DNA of 64,000 bases from NCBI RefSeq assembly GCF_006547145.1, contig NZ_CP041244.1, positions 2,914,001 through 2,978,000 on the forward strand. The letters are read 5' to 3'. The notes below the pieces were generated by a model that saw only the letters and a program-made list of their open reading frames with translations, was not told the origin of the DNA and did not search any database. Of this stretch, positions 1 through 10,492 are shown in pieces. Made by a program: the position numbers and the translations under genes. Numbering within the stretch: position 1 is the stretch's first letter; each line of letters starts with the position of its first letter. Origin of the DNA: Actinomadura sp. WMMA1423. GTDB lineage: Bacteria > Actinomycetota > Actinomycetes > Streptosporangiales > Streptosporangiaceae.

Positions 1-2
1 CC

Positions 3-611
3 GCCGCCCGGGCGCACGGCGCGCTGCTGGTGATCGACGAGGCGCACGCGCTCGGCGTCGTCGGCGACGGGGGCCGGGGCGCCGCGCACGCCGCCGGACT
101 CGCGGGCGAGCCCGACGTGGTCCTCACCCTCACGCTGTCGAAGTCCCTGGCGTCGCAGGGCGGGGCGGTCCTCGGCGCCCCGGAGGTGATCGACACGCTG
201 GTCGACACCGGAAGGTCGTTCATCTTCGACACCGGCCTGAACCCGCCTGCCGTGGGCGCCGCCCTCGCCGCGCTGGACGTCCTCGGATCCGATCCCGGCC
301 TGCCCGGCCGCGCCCGCGAACGGGCGCTCGCGATCTCAAACCTGGCGGCCGGTTCCGGCCTGGAAACGGCCGAGCCCGCGGCCGCCGTGGTCCCGGTGTT
401 CCTCGGCGAGCCGCGCGCCGCGGTGCGGGCCGCCGAGATCTGCGCTGAGCACGGCCTCCGCGTCGGCTGCTTCCGCCCGCCCTCGGTCCCCAAGGGCCGC
501 GCGTGCCTGCGCCTCACCGCACGCGCCACGCTGGACGAGTCGGACCTCACACGATTGCGGGCGGCCCTGGCGGAAATCGCATCTTCTACCGGTCGTAGTC
601 TTCACCCATAA
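3..611 (+). CDS. bioF: 8-amino-7-oxononanoate synthase, C-terminal part (5' truncated by window edge)
   Basis: PLP-dependent alpha-oxoamine synthase that condenses pimeloyl-ACP (or -CoA) with alanine, the first committed step of biotin ring assembly in the cytoplasm. The frame is already open at base 3, so the gene begins before the window. Visible family landmarks are the VIDEAHALGVVG block, whose Asp contacts the PLP pyridine nitrogen, and the SKSLASQGG block, whose Lys forms the internal aldimine. The small C-terminal domain then runs to TAA at 609-611. About 203 residues remain of a roughly 380-residue family. The location facing bioB and bioD supports the assignment over the related KBL and ALAS enzymes. 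Confidence 0.9.
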   Translation, partial: AARAHGALLVIDEAHALGVVGDGGRGAAHAAGLAGEPDVVLTLTLSKSLASQGGAVLGAPEVIDTLVDTGRSFIFDTGLNPPAVGAALAALDVLGSDPGLPGRARERALAISNLAAGSGLETAEPAAAVVPVFLGEPRAAVRAAEICAEHGLRVGCFRPPSVPKGRACLRLTARATLDESDLTRLRAALAEIASSTGRSLHP

Positions 612-647
612 CATCGGGGAAACCGGTGATGAACGTGAGGAGATGCC

Positions 648-1451
648 GTGACGGAGGTCAGGGGCGGGCCCCGGCACGGGGGCGGGTTCGAGCACGGCTT
701 CGACCGGGTCTCCCTCGGCGACATCGGTAAGCGCCACCCGAACCAGGCGCCCCGGATCCCCAAGTACTACAAGCTCAAGGAGCTGCTGGTCGAGCTGATC
801 CAGTCGCTTCCGGCGGGCAGCCCCCTGCCGCCCGAGCGGACCCTCGCCGAGAAGTACGAGACGTCCCGCACCACCGTCCGGCAGGCCCTCGCCGAGCTGG
901 TGGTCGAGGGGCGCCTCCAGCGCATCCAGGGCAAGGGCACCTTCGTCGCCAAGCCGAAGGTCGCCCAGGAGCTCCAGCTCGTCAGCTACACCGAGGACAT
1001 GCGGCACCACGGCCTGCGCCCTGAGACCCGCATCCTGGAGGCCGGCTACGTCAGCGCCGACGAGCGGCTCGCCAACCTCCTCTGCATCCGCCCCGGCGGC
1101 CGGGTGCTGCGGATCCACCGCCTCCGGCTGGCCGACGGCGAGCCGATGTCCATCGACACCTCCCACCTGCCGGCCCGCCGCTTCCCCGGCCTGCGCCGCG
1201 AGCTGCCGCGCCACCACTCCCTGTACGAGACGCTCGCCACCGCCTACGACGTCCACCTGACCGAGGCCGAGGAGACGATCGAGACCGTCCTCGCCACCCC
1301 GCACGACGCCCAGATCCTGGGCGTGGACGTCGGCCTGCCGATGCTGCTGCTGTCCCGCCACGCCTTCGACACGACGGGCCAGCCGGTCGAGTGGGCGCAG
1401 TCCCTGTACCGGGGCGACCGGTACAAGTTCATCACCCGCCTGCGCCGCTGA
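648..1451 (+). CDS. dasR: GntR/HutC-family regulator with UTRA domain, DasR-like
   Basis: Cytoplasmic repressor of 267 aa. Residues about 35-105 form the GntR winged helix, with [20 protein letters not shown] and the [13 protein letters not shown] wing. The rest is a UTRA effector domain ([15 protein letters not shown] through [17 protein letters not shown]). From memory these blocks match Streptomyces DasR closely; DasR senses glucosamine-6-P/GlcNAc-6-P and controls chitin and GlcNAc uptake. The GTG start is preceded by GAGGAG five bases upstream. No GlcNAc transport gene and no obvious dre operator lies nearby, so its position between bioF and bioB probably says little about biotin. The family is secure; the exact orthologue is inferred. 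Confidence 0.85.
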   Translation: MTEVRGGPRHGGGFEHGFDRVSLGDIGKRHPNQAPRIPKYYKLKELLVELIQSLPAGSPLPPERTLAEKYETSRTTVRQALAELVVEGRLQRIQGKGTFVAKPKVAQELQLVSYTEDMRHHGLRPETRILEAGYVSADERLANLLCIRPGGRVLRIHRLRLADGEPMSIDTSHLPARRFPGLRRELPRHHSLYETLATAYDVHLTEAEETIETVLATPHDAQILGVDVGLPMLLLSRHAFDTTGQPVEWAQSLYRGDRYKFITRLRR

Positions 1452-1464
1452 CCCGCCGCGCGCC

Positions 1465-2460
1465 TCAGAGCGTCTTGCTGAGGGCCTTGATCGGCATCTG
1501 GAGCTCGGTGAGCAGGTCCAGGTCCTGCCTGGCCGGACGGCCCAGGGTCGTGAGGTAGTTGCCGACGATGACGGCGTTGATGCCGCCGAGCATGCCCTCG
1601 CGGGTGCCGAGGTCGCCGAGGGTCAGCTCCCGGCCGCCGGCGTAGCGCAGGATGGTGCGGGGCAGGGCCAGGCGGAACGCGGCGATCGTCTTCAGCGCCT
1701 CGGTGCCCTCGACCAGCGGGTAGTCGGCGAACGGGGTGCCGGGGCGCGGCGCGAGGAAGTTCAGCGGGACCTCGTCGGGCTCCAGCTCCGCGAGCTGGCC
1801 GGCGAACTCGGCGCGCTGCTCGGCGCTCTCCCCCATGCCGACGATGCCGCCGCAGCACACCTCCATGCCGGCTTCCTTGACCATGCGGAGGGTCTCCCAG
1901 CGCTCCTCCCACGAGTGCGTGGTGACCACGTTCGGGAAGTGGGAGCGGGCCGTCTCCAGGTTGTGGTTGTAGCGGTGGACGCCCATCGCGGCCAGCTCGT
2001 CCACCTGCTCCTGGGTGAGCATGCCGAGCGAGCACGCGATGTTGATCTCGACGGCGTCGTTGATGGCCTTGACGCCCTCGCGGACCTGCGAGATCAGCCG
2101 CTCGTCCGGCCCGCGCACGGCGGCCACGATGCAGAACTCGGTGGCGCCGGTCGCGGCGGTCTCCTTCGCCGCCTCGACCAGCTCGGGGATGTTCAGCCAC
2201 ACCGACCGGACGGGCGACTCGAACTTGCCGGACTGCGAGCAGAAGTGGCAGTCCTCCGGGCAGCCGCCGGTCTTCAGCGAGATGATCCCCTCGACCTCGA
2301 CCTCCGGCCCGCACCACCGCATCCGGACGTCGTGGGCGAGCGCGAGCAGGTCCTGGAGCCGGTCGTCCGGCAGGTTCAGCACCTCCAGGACCTGCTCGGC
2401 GGACAGGCCTTGGCCCTCGTCCAGTACCTGGCGGCGGGCGGTGTCGAGGATGTCCGTCAC
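1465..2460 (-). CDS. bioB: Biotin synthase (radical SAM)
   Basis: Inserts sulfur into dethiobiotin to give biotin. The CxxxCxxC motif for the [4Fe-4S]-SAM cluster is at C67, C71 and C74 ([10 protein letters not shown]). Cysteines that would hold the auxiliary [2Fe-2S] cluster lie in [10 protein letters not shown] (C110), INIACSLGM (C143) and [11 protein letters not shown] (C202/C203), with the Arg ligand near LRYAGGRE. At 331 aa it is full length. It starts with GTG at 2460 inside the stop region of bioD (GTGA overlap), so the two are translationally coupled. Actinobacterial BioB is known to need the small Fe-S protein BsaP, and a candidate for that lies at 4555-4734. Tail-to-tail with the DasR-like gene, 13 bp apart. 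Confidence 0.95.
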   Translation of the reverse strand: MTDILDTARRQVLDEGQGLSAEQVLEVLNLPDDRLQDLLALAHDVRMRWCGPEVEVEGIISLKTGGCPEDCHFCSQSGKFESPVRSVWLNIPELVEAAKETAATGATEFCIVAAVRGPDERLISQVREGVKAINDAVEINIACSLGMLTQEQVDELAAMGVHRYNHNLETARSHFPNVVTTHSWEERWETLRMVKEAGMEVCCGGIVGMGESAEQRAEFAGQLAELEPDEVPLNFLAPRPGTPFADYPLVEGTEALKTIAAFRLALPRTILRYAGGRELTLGDLGTREGMLGGINAVIVGNYLTTLGRPARQDLDLLTELQMPIKALSKTL

Positions 2461-3188
2461 GTGTTCTCCTTGTCGAGGCCGTTGGCGGCGCGGAAGGCGG
2501 CGGCGTCGAATCCGCCCCCGAAGGCGGGGGCCAGGCCGCGGTGCGCGGCCACGAGGAACTCCGCCGGGTCCAGGGCGCCGGCGCCGGCGGGCAGCGCGCC
2601 CGACAGCGGACGGGCCGCGATGGTCTCCAGGTCGCGGATGTTGCTGCGCATGGCGAGGTCGGGGTCGTCCGGCCACGCGCCGATCACCACCCCGGCGAGC
2701 TGCACCCCGCGGTGCGCCATCGCCTCCAGGGTGAGCGCGGTGTGGTTGAGCGTGCCGAGGTCGGGCCGCGCGACGACCACGACGGCGGCGCCGAGCCAGC
2801 GCGCGAAGTCGGCGATGGTGCTGCCCTCCTCGTCGAAGCGGACGAGCAGCCCGCCCGCCCCCTCGACCAGCACGAGCCGCCGGTCGGCGGCCAGGTCGCG
2901 GACGCGCTCGGCGACGTCCGGCATGCGCACGGGCGGCAGCCCCGCGCGGCGGGCCGCGGCGGCGGGCGACAGCGGGTCGGGGAACCGGGCGCACTCGTGC
3001 ACGTCGTCGATCCCGGCGAGGCGGCGGACCTCGTCGAGGTCGCCGGGCTCCCCGGCGCCGACGCCGGTCTGGCCGGGTTTGACGACGGCGACCGACGCGC
3101 CGCGGGCGGCGGCGACCGCGGCCAGGGCCGCGGTGACGACGGTCTTTCCCACGCCCGTGCAGGTCCCGGTCACTACGAGCACACTCAC
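2457..3188 (-). CDS. bioD: Dethiobiotin synthetase
   Basis: ATP-dependent synthetase that closes the ureido ring of 7,8-diaminopelargonic acid with CO2. The protein has about 243 residues. It opens with the P-loop GTCTGVGKT (about residues 8-16) and has the KPGQTG substrate loop and the [11 protein letters not shown] motif typical of the family. The GTG at 3188 is chosen because upstream sequence in this frame is antisense to a lipoprotein gene and has no family similarity; an in-frame GTG at 3182 is an alternative. ACACTA at 3197-3202 reads TAGTGT on the minus strand and could be a -10 box, leaving almost no leader. It leads a two-gene operon with bioB. Confidence 0.92.
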   Translation of the reverse strand: MSVLVVTGTCTGVGKTVVTAALAAVAAARGASVAVVKPGQTGVGAGEPGDLDEVRRLAGIDDVHECARFPDPLSPAAAARRAGLPPVRMPDVAERVRDLAADRRLVLVEGAGGLLVRFDEEGSTIADFARWLGAAVVVVARPDLGTLNHTALTLEAMAHRGVQLAGVVIGAWPDDPDLAMRSNIRDLETIAARPLSGALPAGAGALDPAEFLVAAHRGLAPAFGGGFDAAAFRAANGLDKENT

Positions 3189-3302
3189 AGTTCGGCACAC
3201 TAGCGCGGGCACGGATCCGGCCCGTCGCCGGACCCCACAGACTTCCGGCGGAAGTTCTTGTATCGGCCGGAACCGGGGCGGGCCGCCGAGCGTCCCACCG
3301 TC

Positions 3303-4079
3303 ATGGCCGGTCCGTACACACGCTCCCACCGGGCGCCGGCACTCGCGTGCGCGGCCCTGACCGCCTGCACCGCCCTGGCCGCCTGCGGCGACGGCTCCAG
3401 CACCACCGCGCCCTCCCCCGCGCCCTCCACGTCCTCGTCCCCGGTCAACGGCACCCCGGGGAGCGAGAAGCTCGTCCTGCGCTGGCGCAAGACCGGCGGC
3501 GTCGCCGGTCTCGGCGGCCCCGGAAGCCTCCCCGACCTCTCCCTCTACGCCTCGGGCCGCGCCGTGGCCCCGGCCCAGGGCGTGCCGACCGAGTACCGCC
3601 TGAGGCCCGAGGCGCTGCGGCGCCTCCTGGGCGACGCCCGCGCGGCAGGCCTCGCCCGCTCGCACACGGTCGGCTCCGACGACGGCGTCGCGGACGCGTT
3701 CACGATCACCGTCACCATGGACGGCGCGACGACCCGGATCGTCCGGCCCGAGGCGCAGGCGGGCCCGGAGGGGCGGTTCCTGAAGCGGCTCGACCCCGCG
3801 ACCTGGCCCGCGTCCGACCTGGCCGGGAAGCCCGGGCCGTACAAGCCGGAGAGGACGGCCGTGCTCGCCGGGCCACCGGCCGGAGGCGCCGTCAAGACGT
3901 GGCCGCTGGAACCGCTCGGCAAGGGCGTCGAGGTGGGCGGGGCGGTCTGCACCGAGGCCCCGGCCGGTAAGGTCCCCGCCATGAGCCCCGACACCGCGTG
4001 GCGCAGCGGCGGCCAGACCTACTCGGTCCGCCTGCGCCCCCTCCTCCCCGACGAGTCGGCCTGCCGGGACGTCAGGTGA
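3303..4079 (+). CDS. Putative lipoprotein of unknown function
   Basis: A 258-aa protein with a type II signal peptide: basic start, hydrophobic alanine-rich stretch and lipobox ALAAC near residue 28, followed by a Ser/Thr/Pro-rich tether. It should be anchored on the outer face of the membrane. The mature part has no motif I recognise; it contains LVLRWRKTGGVAG, LSLYASGRAVA and a late Cys pair that could form a disulfide. An in-frame start at 3258 exists, but the ATG at 3303 gives a normal signal peptide. The stop overlaps the start of the acetyltransferase gene (GTGA), so the pair is co-translated. Confidence 0.7.
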   Translation: MAGPYTRSHRAPALACAALTACTALAACGDGSSTTAPSPAPSTSSSPVNGTPGSEKLVLRWRKTGGVAGLGGPGSLPDLSLYASGRAVAPAQGVPTEYRLRPEALRRLLGDARAAGLARSHTVGSDDGVADAFTITVTMDGATTRIVRPEAQAGPEGRFLKRLDPATWPASDLAGKPGPYKPERTAVLAGPPAGGAVKTWPLEPLGKGVEVGGAVCTEAPAGKVPAMSPDTAWRSGGQTYSVRLRPLLPDESACRDVR

Positions 4080-4558
4080 TCGTGCGGACGGCCCGCCCGG
4101 ACGAGTACGACCTCGTCGGCGAGCTGACCGTGGAGGTCTACGTGCGCGGCGGCCTGGTCAGCCCTGAGTCCTCGTACGTGAAGAAGCTGCGCGACGCCGC
4201 CGACCGGGCCGCGAAGGCCGTGCTCCTCGTCGCCGAGGACGCCGGGGAGATCGCCGGCGCCGTCGCGTACTGCCCGCCCGGCAGCCCCTACGCGGAGCTG
4301 GCCGGACCCGGCGAGGCCGAGATCCGCATGCTCGCCGTCCTGGAGAAGGCCCGCGGCAGGGGCGCCGGCCCCGCCATGGTCCGCGCCTGCGTCGGCCGCG
4401 CCCGCGCGTCCGGCCTCTCGGGCCTGCGCCTGTCGACGCAGCCCAACATGGAGCCCGCCCAGCGCATGTACGAGAAAATGGGCTTCACCCGCACCCCCGA
4501 CCATGACTGGGCCCCGGCCCCCGGCATGACCCTGCTCACCTACGCCCTGGCCTTCTAG
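4076..4558 (+). CDS. GNAT-family N-acetyltransferase
   Basis: Cytoplasmic acetyl-CoA-dependent transferase of 160 aa with unknown substrate. The GNAT fold is visible as a strand-helix start ([20 protein letters not shown]), a central [14 protein letters not shown] strand pair, and the acetyl-CoA loop [17 protein letters not shown] in place of the usual RxxGxG/A, followed by [20 protein letters not shown]. The last segment is the typical C-terminal N-xxA-xxxY-xxxGF module. The GTG at 4076 overlaps the preceding stop. Its 3' end abuts the stop of the convergent bsaP candidate (shared bases 4556-4557). Confidence 0.85.
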   Translation: MIVRTARPDEYDLVGELTVEVYVRGGLVSPESSYVKKLRDAADRAAKAVLLVAEDAGEIAGAVAYCPPGSPYAELAGPGEAEIRMLAVLEKARGRGAGPAMVRACVGRARASGLSGLRLSTQPNMEPAQRMYEKMGFTRTPDHDWAPAPGMTLLTYALAF

Positions 4559-4734
4559 GACGCGGGTTGCAGGGGGCCGTGTTGGGAGCAGTGGGCGGTC
4601 CAGCCGGTGGGGGTCACCTGGACGATCAGGCGGCGGCGGCAGTGGGCGCAGTAGCGGGGCGGTTCCATCCGGCGGGCGGTCCGGCAGGAGGCGTGGTCGC
4701 CCTCGGCGGGCTCGCCGCAGCGGTCGCAGTACAC
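4555..4734 (-). CDS. bsaP: Biotin synthase auxiliary protein BsaP (small Cys-rich Fe-S protein)
   Basis: A 59-aa protein starting with [20 protein letters not shown], then [14 protein letters not shown], then [12 protein letters not shown]. Six cysteines (C3, C6, C17, C29, C32, C49) and H14 form two CxxC pairs plus singles, as expected for a metal or cluster protein. The pattern, with EPPRYC-x2-C and VQVTPTGW, is what I recall for BsaP, the small Fe-S protein required for BioB activity in mycobacteria, where it sits next to bioB. Here it follows accC on the same strand after 35 nt. A possible -10 (TAGAGT on the minus strand, 4741-4746) lies six bases before the GTG, so a leaderless transcript is also possible. 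Confidence 0.8.
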   Translation of the reverse strand: MYCDRCGEPAEGDHASCRTARRMEPPRYCAHCRRRLIVQVTPTGWTAHCSQHGPLQPAS

Positions 4735-4769
4735 GGCGTCACTCTACGACGGGCGCCGGGGGCGGGCGC

Positions 4770-6131
4770 TCAGGGGGTCTGCGGGCGGCGCATGCGCGCG
4801 ACCAGCCCGGTGTCGTAGGTGCCGTCCGCGAACTCCGGACGGTCGAGCAGCTCGCGCAGGAAGGGCAGGTTCGTCGGGGGGCCCTCGATGTGGAACGCGT
4901 CGAGGGCGGCGCGGGCGCGGGCCAGCGCGTGGCCCCGGTCGTCGCCGTGGACGCACAGCTTGGCCAGCAGCGGGTCGTAGTGGCGGGTGACGGTGTTGCC
5001 CTCGGCGTACCCCGCGTCGATGCGGATGCCGTCGCCGACGGGCTCCTCCCACACGGTGATCTCGCCGGTGCCGGGCATGAAGCGCCACGGGTCCTCGGCG
5101 TGGACGCCGAACTCGATGGCGTGCCCTCGCGGTGCGGCGCCGGTGGTCGAGGCCGGGGTGAACGAGACGGGCGCGCCGGCGGCGATCCTGAACTGCTGCT
5201 CGACGAGGTCGATGCCGGTGACCATCTCGGTGACCAGGTGCTCGACCTGGAGGCGGGTGTCCAGTTCCAGGAAGTAGAACTCCCGCGCGCCGGGGTCGAC
5301 CATGAACTCGACGGTGCCCGCGCCCCGGAGCCCGACGGCATCGCCCGCGCTGACGGCGGCGGCCAGCATCCGCTCGCGCAGCGCCGGGGTGACGCCCGGG
5401 GACGGGGACTCCTCCACGACCTTCTGGTAGCGGCGCTGGACAGAGCAGTCGCGCTCGCCCAGCGCGATCACCGTGCCGTCGGCGAGGCCGAGGATCTGCA
5501 CCTCGACGTGGCGGGCGCCCTCCACGTACCGCTCCAGCAGGATGTCGCCCCGGCCGAAGACGCGTTCGGCGGCGCCGCGGGCCTCCTCGTACGCCTTGCG
5601 CAGCGACGTCTCGTCGTGGACCGCCGCCATGCCGATGCCGCCGCCGCCCGCGGCGGGCTTCACCATGACGGGGTAGCCGATGCGCTCGGCCTCCTCGACC
5701 GCCGTGGCCGCGTCGGGGACGGGCTCCCACGCGCCGGGGGCGACGGGCACGCCCGCCTCCTTCATCAGGTTCCGGGAGTTGATCTTGTCGCCCGTCCGGG
5801 CGATGGCCATCGGCGGCGCGCCGACCCAGACCAGGTCGTGCTCGGCGACCCGGCGGGCGAACGCGGCGTCGTCGGCGAGGAACCCGCAGCCGGGGTGGAC
5901 GGCCTGCGCGTTGGTCCGCTGGGCGGCCTCCAGGATCGCGGCGGCGTTCAGGTAGCTGCCCGCCGGCTCGGCGGGCCCGATCAGGACGGCCTCGTCCGCC
6001 TCGGCGACGAAGGGCAGCCCCTCGTCGGCCTCGGAGTACACCGCGATGGCCTTGAGCCCCATCGCGCGGGCGGTGTGCACGATCCGCCCGGCGATCTCGC
6101 CGCGGTTCGCCACGAGCACCGACTCGAACAC
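4770..6131 (-). CDS. Acyl-CoA carboxylase, biotin carboxylase subunit (AccC-type)
   Basis: ATP-grasp enzyme of 453 aa that carboxylates the biotin of a biotin carrier protein. Order: N-terminal fold (SVLVANRGEIAGRIVHTARA), HPGCGFLADD, ATP-grasp glycine loop (KPAAGGGGIGM), GERDCSVQRRYQKVVEESPSP, then the active-site strand and GNTVTRHYDPLLAKL. It is full length for a free biotin carboxylase and lacks a BCCP domain. Several usually fixed positions differ: HPGYGF is HPGCGF, GGGGRGM or GGGGKGM is GGGGIGM, and EMNTRLQVEHP is ELDTRLQVEHL. It may therefore serve a side pathway rather than fatty-acid synthesis. The GTG start has GAGGAGG upstream. No carboxyltransferase gene lies nearby. Confidence 0.85.
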   Translation of the reverse strand: MFESVLVANRGEIAGRIVHTARAMGLKAIAVYSEADEGLPFVAEADEAVLIGPAEPAGSYLNAAAILEAAQRTNAQAVHPGCGFLADDAAFARRVAEHDLVWVGAPPMAIARTGDKINSRNLMKEAGVPVAPGAWEPVPDAATAVEEAERIGYPVMVKPAAGGGGIGMAAVHDETSLRKAYEEARGAAERVFGRGDILLERYVEGARHVEVQILGLADGTVIALGERDCSVQRRYQKVVEESPSPGVTPALRERMLAAAVSAGDAVGLRGAGTVEFMVDPGAREFYFLELDTRLQVEHLVTEMVTGIDLVEQQFRIAAGAPVSFTPASTTGAAPRGHAIEFGVHAEDPWRFMPGTGEITVWEEPVGDGIRIDAGYAEGNTVTRHYDPLLAKLCVHGDDRGHALARARAALDAFHIEGPPTNLPFLRELLDRPEFADGTYDTGLVARMRRPQTP

Positions 6132-6523
6132 CTTGCGGACTCCTCCTCATGGACGGCGGGACCCGGCGTCCCGCCCCGGCTGAGACTAGTGGGGCGGGCG
6201 GTCCCGCGTGCGGGCCTCGGCCACATGCCCGGGTTCGCGGTCTCCACACCCGCGCGGCGCACATCGGCGGGAGGGTCGGCGAGGGGATCGGCGAAATCGC
6301 CGGTCTCCGTCCCCACCGTTCCGCGAAATCACTGCTCATCTCGATGATCGGAGCCCCTGTGTCCCGGCACAATTGACTTCGCACGGGGCGGAGTTCACTG
6401 TGTGGGCGTCGCGGACGGTCTTTCCCGCAAGGACGCGGAATCCATTCCATCACCGGTCGGCCGCCGCATGCAGAAAATGCGCCGCAGTTCCCGCTCGGCG
6501 CTGCTCCCCAAGGAGGACACGCC
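6132..6523. other. 392-bp intergenic region
   Basis: Divergent upstream region of accC (minus) and the secreted protein gene (plus). The accC Shine-Dalgarno GAGGAGG lies at its left edge. A TTGACT box at 6373-6378 could be a -35 for the rightward gene, but the hexamer 17 bases further on (CACTGT) is a poor -10. Frames that are open here look like chance GC-rich frames and show no start context. Confidence 0.4.
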
Positions 6524-7465
6524 TTGTCCCGAAGAACGCTCCTCGCGCTTCTCGGCGCCCTCGCGCTGCTCACCGGCGCCCTGCTGCTCCCCGCCTCCGC
6601 GCAGGCGGCACCGCCCGAACAGGTCGCGCAGCCGCAGACCGTCACCCTGCGGTACGGCCCCTACACCATTCCCAAAGCAGCGAACGGCGAGCACGGCGAA
6701 CTGCCGAACCAGGTCGCCCTGGACGTGGCGAAGCCGTGCGGGAGCTGCTTCGTCACGGGATTCAAGCCGAATCTCGTCTACGCCGACGGAAGCAACGCCA
6801 ACATCAACACCGGGCCGATGCTGCACCACGCGGTGATCTTCAATTCGGCGGCGTGGGACACCGTCTGCGGCGGGCCCCGGCGCGTCCTCGCCTCGGGCAA
6901 CGAGCGGATGGAGAGCGTCTTCCCGGCCGGCTACGGGTTCCGGATGGCGCCCCTCGACCGCTGGACGCTCCTCGCCGACCTGATGAACCACGCGCACGAG
7001 GAGAAGACGGTCTACGTCCAGTTCACCTTCACCTACCAGCCGGTGCTCGGCTCGCACATCAGGCCGGTCGTCCCGCTGTGGCTGGACGCCGGCGGCTGCG
7101 CCGACTCCACCTGGGACGCCCCGGCCGGTCGGCAGAGCGAGAAGTCCAGGACGTGGCGCTCCACCGTGTCCGGCGACGTCGTGCACATCCGCGGGCACCT
7201 GCACCACGGCGGAATCGCCGTGCAGACAGAGGACGTCACCACCGGGCGGCTGCTGTGCCGCAGCGAGGCCGAGGAGGGCGGCACGCCGGAGTTCGTCGAC
7301 CACCACGGCATGACCGAGGTGTCGGACATGCCGTCGTGCGGCGGCTCCCCCATCGACCGCATCGAACTCGGTGACACGTTGAAGATCACCGCGTCGTACA
7401 GGGCGTCCGACGAGGGCTTCGAGGACGTCATGGGCATCATGCACGCCTGGGTGACCGCAGGATGA
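6524..7465 (+). CDS. Secreted protein resembling copper type II ascorbate-dependent monooxygenases
   Basis: A 313-aa exported protein with TTG start, AAGGAGG ribosome site, a classical signal peptide (RRTLLALLGALALL then ASAQA, cleavage near 29) and no obvious anchor. The mature part carries a histidine/methionine series: H101-H102 (MLHHAV), H156-x-H158 (NHAHEE), H225-x-H227-H228 (RGHLHHGG) and M303/M306 (VMGIMHAW). Order and spacing resemble the two copper sites of peptidylglycine alpha-hydroxylating and dopamine beta-monooxygenases (HH, H, HxH, M). Seven cysteines in the mature region could form disulfides. The substrate is unknown, and a non-catalytic copper-binding role is possible. It overlaps the DoxX gene by ATGA. 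Confidence 0.6.
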   Translation: MSRRTLLALLGALALLTGALLLPASAQAAPPEQVAQPQTVTLRYGPYTIPKAANGEHGELPNQVALDVAKPCGSCFVTGFKPNLVYADGSNANINTGPMLHHAVIFNSAAWDTVCGGPRRVLASGNERMESVFPAGYGFRMAPLDRWTLLADLMNHAHEEKTVYVQFTFTYQPVLGSHIRPVVPLWLDAGGCADSTWDAPAGRQSEKSRTWRSTVSGDVVHIRGHLHHGGIAVQTEDVTTGRLLCRSEAEEGGTPEFVDHHGMTEVSDMPSCGGSPIDRIELGDTLKITASYRASDEGFEDVMGIMHAWVTAG

Positions 7466-7896
7466 TCCCCGTGGACCGACTGGCCGAACCGGTGCTCTCG
7501 CTGTTCCGCGCGGTCGTGGGCCTGCTGTTCCTGTGCCATGGCGCGGCGTCGCTGTTCGGGGTGCTCGGCGGGAACCGGGGCAGCGGGCACGCGGTCGAGC
7601 TCGCCGCCTGGCCGGGCTGGTGGGCCGCGCTCATCCAGCTCGTCTGCGGCGCGCTGGTGCTGGCGGGGCTGTGCACGCGGCCGGCGGCCGTCCTCGCGTC
7701 CGGTTCGATGGCGTACGCGTACTTCACCGTCCACCAGCCGCACGCGCTGCTGCCGCTGCGCAACGGCGGCGAGAGCGCGGCGATGTTCTGCTGGGCGTTC
7801 CTGCTGGTCGCGGTGCTCGGGCCGGGCGCCTGGTCGCTGGACGCGGTGCTGGCGAGCCGCCGCCGCGAGCCGGCGGCGGCCGCTTCGGGCTCCTGA
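7462..7896 (+). CDS. DoxX-family integral membrane protein
   Basis: A 144-aa protein with four predicted membrane helices, in the arrangement of DoxX: LFRAVVGLLFLCHGAASLFG opens, followed by GWWAALIQLVCGALVLAGL, an ASGSMAYAYF helix with conserved HxPHALLPL loop, and a final CWAFLLVAVLGPGAWSLDA. DoxX proteins are quinone-linked or redox-associated membrane subunits, often paired with an exported oxidoreductase. That fits the ATGA overlap with the upstream copper-monooxygenase-like gene: the pair may form one membrane redox unit (inference). It is followed directly by a strong hairpin. Confidence 0.8.
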   Translation: MIPVDRLAEPVLSLFRAVVGLLFLCHGAASLFGVLGGNRGSGHAVELAAWPGWWAALIQLVCGALVLAGLCTRPAAVLASGSMAYAYFTVHQPHALLPLRNGGESAAMFCWAFLLVAVLGPGAWSLDAVLASRRREPAAAASGS

Positions 7897-7902
7897 GAGA
7901 GG

Positions 7903-7936
7903 GTGAAGGGGCCCGGCGAGAGCCGGGCCCCTTCAC
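7903..7936. terminator. Bidirectional hairpin terminator
   Basis: A perfect 15-bp stem (7903-7917 with 7922-7936) closes on a GAGA tetraloop, between the convergent DoxX and EF-G genes. No long U-tract is present on either side, as is common for GC-rich actinobacterial terminators. Confidence 0.8.
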
Positions 7937-7942
7937 GTCATG

Positions 7943-9994
<2,052 letters not shown>

Positions 9995-10153
9995 CGGGAA
10001 TCCTCCCGTTCTCTGAAGATGACGACCGCCGCCGGACATGATCGTGCCGCGCGGCCTGCCGACCGTAACCGCCGCGGGAGGGCCGGCGCGAAGGGTTTTA
10101 CGGCCGGGAGCCGCGACCCGCCGCGGCGGCCGGCCGGGGCGAGCCGGCGGGCG

Positions 10154-10351
10154 CTAGGCACGGCGGGCGCGGAGGTCGTCCAGGAGGAGGCGGCTCAGGC
10201 GCAGCAGCTCCTTCTGGGGTCGCAGGTACAGGGGCGGGAAGACCACCGCGTTCACGCCGAGGCCGACGACGAGGCCGAGCGCGACGTCGGCGAGGCGCGG
10301 CAGCGTGTAGGCCACCAAACCGCACCGGGTCGCGGTTCCCGTCCTCCGCAC
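10154..10351 (-). pseudogene. Remnant of an aromatic acid exporter/FUSC-type membrane protein
   Basis: A 65-codon frame whose second half reads LPRLADVALGLVVGLG then VNAVVFPPLYLRPQ. This is one membrane helix followed by the VN-x3-PPLY loop seen at the end of the first helical bundle of FUSC/aromatic-acid exporter proteins. Nothing upstream in any frame continues the family, and it stops 25 residues later, so it looks like an internal scrap of a gene normally about 350 codons long. The upstream part of the frame is low-complexity and probably not coding. Confidence 0.4.
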
Positions 10352-10434
10352 TTCGAATCACGGCCGAGGTGGCGGGGAGGCCGGGCGCGCCGCCCGCCTC
10401 CGCCCGTCCCGGTGAGTGAGACGGAGGGGGGTGA

Positions 10435-10445
10435 TGTGTGACACA
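10435..10445. promoter_or_regulatory. Small palindrome upstream of TetR gene
   Basis: TGTGT-G-ACACA, an 11-bp inverted repeat 48 bp before the TetR start. It is a candidate autoregulatory operator by position only; no second copy was found. Confidence 0.25.
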
Positions 10446-10492
10446 AGACTGGATTGCGGGAAAATGCCGTCCGAACGTAGGGAGGGAGCCAC

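Noticed and set aside
4744..6645. A 633-codon minus-strand frame covering accC
   Set aside because: It is a shifted frame of accC; the real frame carries all the ATP-grasp motifs.
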